This document shows positions 45,256 to 56,437 of a stretch of DNA of 64,000 nt, in pieces. Made by a program: the position numbers and the translations under genes. Under the pieces are notes generated by a model. That model made no database searches. It worked only from the letters and a program-made list of their open reading frames with translations, and was not told the origin of the DNA. Each line of letters starts with the position of its first letter. Within the stretch, counting starts at the first letter, position 1. The stretch covers positions 248,001-312,000 of the forward strand of contig CAXXKO010000026.1 in NCBI GenBank assembly GCA_963666705.2, written 5' to 3'. The DNA comes from G963666705 sp963666705 (GTDB lineage Bacteria; Pseudomonadota; Alphaproteobacteria; CADEGL01).

Positions 45256-46167
45256 ATGAACGCCAGCGCCGGCCAGCCGGACGAAGGTGACGAGGCCGCC
45301 TATCTCGAACGACTCGGCGCTCGGGTCCGCCAGACGCGCGCGCGCCGCGACGTGACGCGCCGTGCCCTGGCACGGGATTCGGGCGTCTCGGAGCGCTACC
45401 TGGCCCAGCTCGAGGCGGGGCGCGGCAACATCTCCGTCGGCCGCCTGCGGCGGGTGGCGCGGGCCCTGGACGTGGCGGTCGAGGCGCTGGCCCGGGATGG
45501 GCCCGAGCGGCCGGCGGCGCTGGCGCTTCTCCTGGAGCGCCTGGGCCGGCTGGGGGTGGCCGCCCAGGCCGAGGCCCTCGACCTGCTGAGCCAGCGGTTC
45601 GGCGCCGCGCTCGACGGCGCGCGCGCCGACCGGGTCGCCCTCATCGGCCTGCGCGGCGCCGGCAAAACCACGCTGGGCCAGCGTTTGGCCAAGGAATTTG
45701 GCGTGCCTTTTATCGAGATGGCGCGGGAGGTCGAGCGCGATTCGGGGCTGAGCCTACAGGAGCTGTTCGACCTCTTGGGTCAGGCGGCGTACAGGCGCTA
45801 CGAGCGCCGTGCCCTCGGCCGGGTGCTCGAATCCCACAGCGCCGTGGTCATCGCCGCCGGCGGCAGCATCGTCTCCGAGCCGGCGACCTACGACCGCCTC
45901 CTCGGTGCCTGCCTGACCGTATGGCTCAAGGCGGCGCCCGAGGACCATATGGGCCGGGTCGTGGCCCAGGGGGACACGCGGCCCATGGCCGACAACCCGG
46001 AGGCCATGGCGAACCTGGAGCGAATCCTCGAGGAGCGGGCAGCGCTCTATGGCAAGGCGGACCTGGTGGTCGAGACCTCGGGCCATACGCCCGCGGAAAG
46101 CGCGGCCGCTCTGGTGGCGGCGGTGGCTTTGGCGCGCGCCCGGGCGACCGGCGCCGCACATGCATGA
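45256..46167 (+). CDS. boxR: BoxR/BzdR-type repressor (HTH plus shikimate-kinase-like domain)
   Basis: A 303-residue regulator with an N-terminal XRE-type helix-turn-helix (about residues 18-75: VTRRALARDSGVSERYLAQL, then EAGRGNISVGRLRRVARAL) joined to a shikimate-kinase-like domain with P-loop GLRGAGKTTLGQRLA and VIAAGGSIVSEPATYD. In BzdR and BoxR this second domain senses benzoyl-CoA and has no kinase role. The ATG at MNASAGQPDEG was chosen; the frame is open 63 bp upstream but that runs into the operator. It is followed by boxC after 52 bp, so it is likely the first gene of the operon and autoregulated. Confidence 0.92.
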   Translation: MNASAGQPDEGDEAAYLERLGARVRQTRARRDVTRRALARDSGVSERYLAQLEAGRGNISVGRLRRVARALDVAVEALARDGPERPAALALLLERLGRLGVAAQAEALDLLSQRFGAALDGARADRVALIGLRGAGKTTLGQRLAKEFGVPFIEMAREVERDSGLSLQELFDLLGQAAYRRYERRALGRVLESHSAVVIAAGGSIVSEPATYDRLLGACLTVWLKAAPEDHMGRVVAQGDTRPMADNPEAMANLERILEERAALYGKADLVVETSGHTPAESAAALVAAVALARARATGAAHA

Positions 46168-46219
46168 TAATTCCGGTTGCGGCCGCGCGCCGTGCTGGCG
46201 AAGATAAGGTGAGGCGACG

Positions 46220-47869
46220 ATGATCGACTTCGAGACCCATCCTGGCCGGTACAAGCACTGGCGCCTCTCGACCGAAGGGCGGGTGGCGACGCTCGCACTC
46301 GACGTGCGCGAGGACGGCGGGTTGGCGCCGGGCTACGCGCTCAAGCTCAACTCCTACGATCTCGGTGTCGATATCGAGCTTCATGACGCCGTCCAGCGCC
46401 TGCGCTTCGAGCATCCGGAGGTGGGTGCCGTGATCCTCACCTCGGCCCTGGAAAAGGTGTTCTGCGCGGGCGCCAATATCGGCATGCTGGCCCGGGCGAG
46501 CCACGCCGAGAAGGTCAATTTCTGTAAGTTCACCAACGAGACGCGCAACGGCCTCGAGGACGCCAGCGCCCATTCCGGCCTCCGGTTCGTGTGCGCGGTC
46601 AACGGCACGGCCGCGGGCGGCGGCTACGAGCTGGCGCTCGCCACCGACCACATCATCATGGCCGACGACGGCAGCACCGCCGTCTCCCTGCCCGAGGTGC
46701 CGCTCCTCGCCGTGCTGCCGGGGACGGGTGGCCTCACCCGACTCGTCGACAAGCGCCACGTGCGCCACGACCTGGCGGACTTCTTCTGTACCGTCGAGGA
46801 GGGGGTCAAGGGCAAGCGCGCGGTCGAATGGCGCCTCGTCGACGAGGTGGTGCCGCGCTCGCGCCTCGCGGAAGAAGCGCTTGCCCGGGCGGAGGCCCTG
46901 GCCGTCGCCTCCGACCGCCCAGCGGACGCCGAGGGCATTGCCCTCACCCCGCTCGCCCGCCGCATCGAGGGCGAGCGCATCGAGTACCCGCACCTCATCG
47001 TCACCATCGACCGGGCGCGCGCGGTGGCGGAGATCACGGCGCGGGCGCCGGACAGCGCGCTGCCGGCCGACGCCGCCGCCATCCACGCCGCGGGGGCCGC
47101 GTTCTGGCCCTTGGCGCTCGCCCGCGCGCTCGACGACGCCATCCTGCACCTGCGCGCGAACGAGCCCGAGATCGGCACCTGGGTCTTGCGCACCGAGGGC
47201 GATGGCAGGAGCGTCGCGGCGGCCGACGCCCTTCTCGCGGCCCACGCCGACGACTGGCTCGTGCGCGAGGTCACCCTCTACCTGAAGCGGACCTTCAAGC
47301 GCCTCGACGTGACCTCGCGCAGCCTCATCGCCCTCATCGAGCCGGGGAGCTGTTTCGTCGGCACGCTTCTGGAGCTCGCCCTCGCCGCCGACCGCTCCTA
47401 CATGCTCGACGGCCGCCTCGAGGGCGACAACCGGCCGCCGGCCGCCGTCAGCCTCACGGCCATGAACCTGGGGCCGCTGCCCATGTGCAACGGGCTCGCG
47501 CGCCTCGCCAGCCGCTTCCTCGGCCGGCCCGAGGATCTCGCGGCCGCCGAGACGGCCGTGGGCACCAACCTCGAAGCCGCGGCGGCGGCGGGGCTCGGCC
47601 TCGTCACCTTCACCCCCGACGACATCGACTGGGAGGAGGAGGTCCGCATCGCCATCGAGGAGCGGGCGAGCTTCTCGCCCGATGCCTTGACGGGCATGGA
47701 AGCCTCGCTCCGCTTCGCCGGGCCCGAGACCCTGGAGACCAAGATCTTCGCCCGCCTCTCCGCCTGGCAGAACTGGATCTTCCAGCGCCCCAACGCCGTC
47801 GGCGAGGCCGGTGCGCTGCGTGTCTACGGCACCGGCCAACGGCCCACCTTCGACAAGAAGCGAGTATGA
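46220..47869 (+). CDS. boxC: BoxC, 2,3-epoxybenzoyl-CoA dihydrolase
   Basis: A 549-residue crotonase-superfamily enzyme, the size typical of BoxC. It opens the ring of 2,3-epoxybenzoyl-CoA to 3,4-dehydroadipyl-CoA semialdehyde and formate. The crotonase core is in the first 260 residues: VFCAGANIGMLARASHAEKV, FTNETRNGLEDASAHSGLRF, NGTAAGGGYELALATDHI and PEVPLLAVLPGTGGLTRLVD. A long second half, also crotonase-like, includes IEPGSCFVGTLLELALAADR and ends FQRPNAVGEAGALRVYGTG. It is followed by boxB after 4 bp. Confidence 0.95.
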   Translation: MIDFETHPGRYKHWRLSTEGRVATLALDVREDGGLAPGYALKLNSYDLGVDIELHDAVQRLRFEHPEVGAVILTSALEKVFCAGANIGMLARASHAEKVNFCKFTNETRNGLEDASAHSGLRFVCAVNGTAAGGGYELALATDHIIMADDGSTAVSLPEVPLLAVLPGTGGLTRLVDKRHVRHDLADFFCTVEEGVKGKRAVEWRLVDEVVPRSRLAEEALARAEALAVASDRPADAEGIALTPLARRIEGERIEYPHLIVTIDRARAVAEITARAPDSALPADAAAIHAAGAAFWPLALARALDDAILHLRANEPEIGTWVLRTEGDGRSVAAADALLAAHADDWLVREVTLYLKRTFKRLDVTSRSLIALIEPGSCFVGTLLELALAADRSYMLDGRLEGDNRPPAAVSLTAMNLGPLPMCNGLARLASRFLGRPEDLAAAETAVGTNLEAAAAAGLGLVTFTPDDIDWEEEVRIAIEERASFSPDALTGMEASLRFAGPETLETKIFARLSAWQNWIFQRPNAVGEAGALRVYGTGQRPTFDKKRV

Positions 47870-47873
47870 ACCC

Positions 47874-49295
<1,422 letters not shown>

Positions 49296-49319
49296 GTAAG
49301 GGTCTTCCGTGCTATAAGA

Positions 49320-49344
49320 GCGGCGCCCGGCGACCGGGCGCCGC
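49320..49344. terminator. Strong GC hairpin after boxB
   Basis: GCGGCGCCCGG-CGA-CCGGGCGCCGC is a perfect 11-bp stem with a 3-nt loop in the boxB-acnA spacer. It has no T-run, so it may terminate by a Rho-assisted route or act as a barrier stabilising the boxB mRNA end. acnA starts 34 bp later. The acnA transcript may begin within or after this hairpin. Confidence 0.5.
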
Positions 49345-49377
49345 AACGCCGTTTGCCAGCACGAGGATCGCCCGACC

Positions 49378-52065
<2,688 letters not shown>

Positions 52066-52087
52066 GCGGGCGGCCGGAGGGTCGGTG

Positions 52088-52783
52088 ATGGACGGCGAAG
52101 GTGGCGCCCGGCGGCCGGTCGACGAAGCGATCGCGAGCCGCCGCTCGGTCCGCGCATACCTGCCTACGCCGGTCGCTGGGGCCGTGGTGCGCGAGATCCT
52201 CGCGACCGCCGCGCGCGCGCCGAGCGGCAACAACATCCAGCCCTGGCACGTCTACGTCACGGCCGGGGCGGCCAGGGAGCGGCTGAGCGCCACCATCATC
52301 CAGGCCTGGCGCACCGAGCCCGAGGCGCATGTGCAGGAGTACGTCTATTCCCTAACCGAGTGGCGCGAGCCCTACCGGGCGCGCCGGCGCGAAGTGGGCT
52401 GGGGCCTCTACGACCTGCTCGGCATCGCCAAGGGCGACCGCGAGGGCAGCCGGCGCCAATACGAGCGCAACTTCGTCTTCTTCGACGCGCCCGTGGGCAT
52501 GATCTTCACCATCGAGCGGGACTTGGGCCGGGGCAGCTGGCTCGACCTCGGCATGTTCATCGAGAACGTCATGACGGCGGCCCGCGGGCGCGGCCTCGAC
52601 ACTTGCCCCGAGGCCGCTCTCGCACCCTTCCACGAGGTGATCCGGCCGTTGCTCGGCATCCCCGAGGAGGAGGTCGTGGTGTGCGGCATGGCGCTCGGCC
52701 ATGCCGACGAGCGGGCGCCCGTGAACGCCCTGCGGACGCCGCGCGAGCCGGTCGAGGAATTCGCCCGTTTCTTCGATCTCTGA
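52088..52783 (+). CDS. Nitroreductase family protein
   Basis: A 231-residue FMN-dependent nitroreductase-fold protein. FMN-binding residues are in ASRRSVRAYLPTPV and ARAPSGNNIQPWHVYV; the C-terminal part has LDLGMFIENVMTAARGRGLD and PEEEVVVCGMALGHADERAP. It resembles the NfnB/BluB-related oxidoreductase families; its physiological electron acceptor is unknown. The ATG was preferred to the GTG immediately before. It starts 22 bp after acnA in the same direction and may be co-transcribed. Confidence 0.88.
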   Translation: MDGEGGARRPVDEAIASRRSVRAYLPTPVAGAVVREILATAARAPSGNNIQPWHVYVTAGAARERLSATIIQAWRTEPEAHVQEYVYSLTEWREPYRARRREVGWGLYDLLGIAKGDREGSRRQYERNFVFFDAPVGMIFTIERDLGRGSWLDLGMFIENVMTAARGRGLDTCPEAALAPFHEVIRPLLGIPEEEVVVCGMALGHADERAPVNALRTPREPVEEFARFFDL

Positions 52784-53097
52784 AGCGCGCTGATTTGCGA
52801 ATTGCGAACGCCGTTCGCGGTTTGCCACCTGCGATCGCACCCGGCTGACCGGCCGCCCGCCGACCCCTCCTGGCGCAACAGACCGGAATTCAACGGGTTT
52901 TCGGGCACGGGCCGGAACCGGCGCCGTGCCCTCGGCTTGGCACGCCATTTGAGTCCTTAACCCTAACATAGTGTTGATCGAGACCGACGCGGACGAGACA
53001 CGGCGAAATTAGATCGATGCCGGCGGGCGCGCGGCGGAACAGTGCACCGGGGCATCAGGAGCCCGGCAAGTCTGGCGCCAAGAGGGGATCAAGGATC
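52784..53097 (+). promoter_or_regulatory. Spacer with a small hairpin and a likely promoter
   Basis: This 314-bp spacer contains no convincing gene. Near its left end GCGAAC-GCC-GTTCGC (52804-52818) could form a short hairpin after the nitroreductase gene. The part around 52950-52985 (TTGAGTCCTTAACCCTAACA) is AT-richer than its surroundings and is the likeliest promoter for the PAS-like gene. An AGGGGATCAAGGATC stretch sits just before that gene's ATG. Confidence 0.35.
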
Positions 53098-53637
53098 ATG
53101 CCATTCAATTTCGCGAGAGAGCTCGGCTTCGCATCCGAGGCCGCCAAGCCTGAAGACCACCCCGTCCCGGCGCCGGTGACGAGCCGCCGCAAGACGCATA
53201 TGATCCTCGAGCGCTGGAATGCCTGCCGCGGGGCGCGCATGCTGCCGGCCTGGGCGAATCACGTCGACGTCGCCGGTGCCGGCCGCGACGACCACTGCGT
53301 CGCCGGCCACTTCGGCTACACCCGCACCGATGTCGTCACCACCCGAATCGGCGGCCACTTCCTCGATCAGTTGAACAATGGCCGAGAGGTTTCGGACCGC
53401 ACGGCCTACCCGGCCGCCGTGGTGATGGGCGTGATCCTCACCCAGTCCGAGCAACTCTTCCACGACCCCTATCCCCTGGTTCGCGACGGCGAATTCCTCA
53501 ACATGCATTACGTCAGGATTCGCTATCGCACCATCGTCCTCCCCTTCGGCGAGGGCAAAAGCGCCGCCGACCACTGGCTGGCCTTGGGATGCTGGGCCGT
53601 GACCGGCGAGAAGTCAGGGCTCGTGCGCGCTGCCTGA
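53098..53637 (+). CDS. PAS_5-like alphaproteobacterial protein of unknown role
   Basis: A 179-residue protein starting MPFNFARELGFASEAAKPED. The central part, RWNACRGARMLPAW followed by TRIGGHFLDQLNNGREVSDR and VRIRYRTIVLPFGEGKSAAD, resembles the PAS_5 domain common in Rhodospirillales, where it is often in stand-alone proteins. A pair of small residues before NGREV is typical of its binding pocket; the ligand is unknown. The gene is alone, with its own promoter region, convergent with htpG. A start 81 bp further upstream is possible but lacks the AGGGGAT stretch seen before this ATG. The family call is by eye. Confidence 0.55.
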   Translation: MPFNFARELGFASEAAKPEDHPVPAPVTSRRKTHMILERWNACRGARMLPAWANHVDVAGAGRDDHCVAGHFGYTRTDVVTTRIGGHFLDQLNNGREVSDRTAYPAAVVMGVILTQSEQLFHDPYPLVRDGEFLNMHYVRIRYRTIVLPFGEGKSAADHWLALGCWAVTGEKSGLVRAA

Positions 53638-53701
53638 GCCACCGCGCCGCACCCGCGCCCATTCCCGTCGTTCCCCGTGGGCCACGGGAATTGGCATCGC
53701 G

Positions 53702-55591
53702 TCAGCCGGGGATGCCCCGTTCCATCACGCTCGCCAGGCGCTGGGAAAAGGCGGCCGGATCGGGCAGCTGCTCGCCCTCCATGATGCGCGCCTGATCGAG
53801 CAGGAGATGGGCGGCGTCGGCCACCCGATCGGCCGCGTCGCTCCCGCCCATGGCGCCGACGAGCCGGCGGATGAGCGAGTGCCCGGAATTGATCTCCAGG
53901 ATGCGCTTGGACGGCGCGCCCATCTGACGCTGCTGGCGCAGCATGCGCTCGAGGTGCATGTCCATGTCGCCCTCGTCGGCGACCAGGCAGACGGCGCTGT
54001 CGGTCAGCCGCCCGGAGGTGCGCACGTCCTTCACGTCGTCCGAGAGGGCGAGCTTGAACATGGCAATCAGCCCGTCGATCCCGCTTGAATCCGCCTCTTC
54101 CGCCGCCTCGTCCTTGCCGTCGGCCGCGTCCTCGTCGAGCGCGGCCAAATCGGCGCCGCCCTGGGTCACGGAGCGGAACGGCTTGCCTTCGCGCTCACCC
54201 ACCATGGGCAGCCAGAACTGATCCACCGGGTCGGTCAGCAGCAGCACCTCGACCCCGCGCGCGCGGAAGCCTTCTATCTGCGGGCTGCGCTCGAGAGCCT
54301 TTGCGTCGTCGCCCGAGTGGTAGTAGATCGCGTCCTGGCTCGGTTTCATGCGCGTCACGTAGTCAGCGAGGCTCACGAGCCCCTCATCGGCCGCCGTGGT
54401 GCGGAAACGCGAGATCCCCAGGATGTCGTCGCGGCGCTCGGCATCCTCATAGATCCCTTCCTTGAGCACGGCGCCGAAATTTTCCCAGAACGCGGCGTAG
54501 GCCTCGGGCTCCTTCTCGGCCTTCTTCTTGAGCTCGCCGAGGACGCGCTTGGTCAATGCGCCTTTGATGCGCGCGAGCATCGGGTTGTCCTGCAGCATCT
54601 CGCGGCTGATGTTGAGCGGCAGGTCCTCCGAATCGACGATGCCGCGCAGGAAGCGCAGCCATGGCGGCAACAGGCCCTCGCAGTCGTCGGTGATGAACAC
54701 CCGCCGCACGTAGAGCTTCACGCTCGCCTTGCGCGCGGGATCGAAGAGGTCGAACGGCCGCGCCGAGGGCACGAAGAGCAGGCTGGTATATTCGAGCCGC
54801 CCTTCGGCCTTGTTGTGGAGGATCAGCCAGGGCGTGTCGAAGCCGTGGCTCACATGGCGGTAGAACTCGGTGTATTGGTCGTCCTCGATCTCGCGCCTGG
54901 GCCGCGTCCACAGCGCGGAAGCGGTATTGAGCTGGTCCTGTGTGCCCGCTTTGTCATCGGCCAGCAGGATGGGCAGGCCGATATGGTCGGAATAGGTCTT
55001 GACAATCTGGCGCAGCCGCTCGGGCTCCAGGAACTCCTTCTCCGCCGTGGCGAGATGGATGACGATCCGCGTGCCCCGCGCCGGCGTGTCCTCGGCCTCG
55101 GCCTCGGCGACCGTGAACTCGCCCCGGCCATCCGAGGCCCAGTGCCAGCCGTCCTCCGCGCCCGCCTCGCGCGTCACCACCTCGATCCTGTCGGCCACCA
55201 TGAATGCCGAATAGAAGCCGACGCCGAACTGGCCGATGAGCGCCATGTCCTTGCCCGCGTCGCCGGTCAACTCGTCGAGGAAGGCCGAGGTGCCCGAGCG
55301 CGCGATGGTGCCGAGGTTCTCGATCAGCTCGTCGCGGCTCATGCCGATGCCGTTGTCGGCGACGGTGAGCGTGCGCGCCTTTTTGTCGGCCGCGAGGGTG
55401 ATCTTGAACTCGGAATCGTCGGCGATCAGGCCGGGCGCCGTGATCGCCGCGTAGCGCAGCCTGTCGCACGCATCGGACGCGTTCGAGATCAGCTCGCGCA
55501 GGAAGATCTCCTTCTCGCTGTAGAGCGACCGCGCGACGATATCCAGGAGCTTCGAGACCTCCGCCTGAAAAGTGAGCTTTTCTTCCGCCAT
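53702..55591 (-). CDS. htpG: Chaperone HtpG (bacterial Hsp90)
   Basis: An ATP-driven cytosolic dimeric chaperone. The 629-residue protein starts MAEEKLTFQAEVSKLLDIVA, followed by the ATP-site motifs SEKEIFLRELISNASDACDR, VADNGIGMSRDELIENLGTI and IGQFGVGFYSAFMVAD. The middle domain includes RRVFITDDCEGLLPPWLRFL and GIVDSEDLPLNISREMLQ with the catalytic Arg region, and the C-terminal dimerisation domain ends ...RLASVMERGIPG. The length is typical. The frame is open 153 bp upstream but the chosen ATG gives the family N-terminus. Convergent with the PAS-like gene. Confidence 0.97.
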   Translation of the reverse strand: MAEEKLTFQAEVSKLLDIVARSLYSEKEIFLRELISNASDACDRLRYAAITAPGLIADDSEFKITLAADKKARTLTVADNGIGMSRDELIENLGTIARSGTSAFLDELTGDAGKDMALIGQFGVGFYSAFMVADRIEVVTREAGAEDGWHWASDGRGEFTVAEAEAEDTPARGTRIVIHLATAEKEFLEPERLRQIVKTYSDHIGLPILLADDKAGTQDQLNTASALWTRPRREIEDDQYTEFYRHVSHGFDTPWLILHNKAEGRLEYTSLLFVPSARPFDLFDPARKASVKLYVRRVFITDDCEGLLPPWLRFLRGIVDSEDLPLNISREMLQDNPMLARIKGALTKRVLGELKKKAEKEPEAYAAFWENFGAVLKEGIYEDAERRDDILGISRFRTTAADEGLVSLADYVTRMKPSQDAIYYHSGDDAKALERSPQIEGFRARGVEVLLLTDPVDQFWLPMVGEREGKPFRSVTQGGADLAALDEDAADGKDEAAEEADSSGIDGLIAMFKLALSDDVKDVRTSGRLTDSAVCLVADEGDMDMHLERMLRQQRQMGAPSKRILEINSGHSLIRRLVGAMGGSDAADRVADAAHLLLDQARIMEGEQLPDPAAFSQRLASVMERGIPG

Positions 55592-55767
55592 GGCATTCCC
55601 TCTAGGCTGCAACACTCGTTGTCCGTCCATATGAGAATCGCGACGGCCAACTGCAAGGTGCGACTTGCCTGAACCGTGCCTGCCGGGCGCGGGAGCGGGC
55701 CGGTTCCAGCGTATCGGGTAATGCCCTAGTCTAGGCGGCGCCAAGCGGACGGAAACCGGTGGGCCCC

Positions 55768-56424
55768 ATGGACGCGCGCGCGGAGATGGTCAGGGAGATC
55801 GAGTCCGAGGTGCGCCTGACCCGCCACCACCTGGGCAAGGACACGCTCGATCCCAGGGTCATGGCAGCCATGGGCGCGGTGCCGCGTCACGCCTTCGTGG
55901 CGCCCGGGCAAGCCGGCGCCGCCTACGTCAACGCGCCGCTGCCCATCGGCGCCGGGCAGACCATCTCGCAGCCCTATATCGTGGCCGTGATGACCGACCT
56001 GATCGCGCCCGCGCCCGATCACACGGTGCTCGAGGTCGGCACCGGATGCGGCTACCAGTCGGCCGTCCTGGCGGCGCTGGTGGCGCGGGTCTACAGCATC
56101 GAGGTCATCCCGGAGCTGGGCCGTGCCGCCGCCGCGCGCCTCGCCGAGCTCGGCTACGACAACGTGGAGCTGCGTATCGGCGACGGCCGAGAAGGCTGGC
56201 TCGAGCACGCGCCCTATGACGGCATCCTGGTGACCGCGGCCGGCCGGCGGATCCCCAGGGCGCTCGTCGATCAGCTCCGGCCCGGCGGGCGGATGGCCAT
56301 CCCGGTGGGGGGTCGCCTGATGGGCCAGAACCTCCTCCTGGTCGAGAAGGACACGGCCGGAGGCGTGCGCGAGCGGTTGGTCCTGCCAGTGGCCTTCGTC
56401 CCCCTCGTGGGCGGGTCCGGTTAG
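55768..56424 (+). CDS. pcm: Protein-L-isoaspartate O-methyltransferase
   Basis: Repairs aged proteins by methylating L-isoaspartyl residues with S-adenosylmethionine. About 218 residues: the substrate loop region MGAVPRHAFVAPGQAGAAYV with QTISQPYIVAVMTDL, SAM motif I VLEVGTGCGYQSAVLAAL, YSIEVIPELGRAAAARL and the post-motif GDGREGWLEHAPYDGILVTA. A GTG nine bases upstream is an alternative start. Only 13 bp separate it from the ligase-acyltransferase gene downstream, so they are probably one transcript. Confidence 0.93.
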   Translation: MDARAEMVREIESEVRLTRHHLGKDTLDPRVMAAMGAVPRHAFVAPGQAGAAYVNAPLPIGAGQTISQPYIVAVMTDLIAPAPDHTVLEVGTGCGYQSAVLAALVARVYSIEVIPELGRAAAARLAELGYDNVELRIGDGREGWLEHAPYDGILVTAAGRRIPRALVDQLRPGGRMAIPVGGRLMGQNLLLVEKDTAGGVRERLVLPVAFVPLVGGSG

Positions 56425-56437
56425 GGCGGCCGGGGAC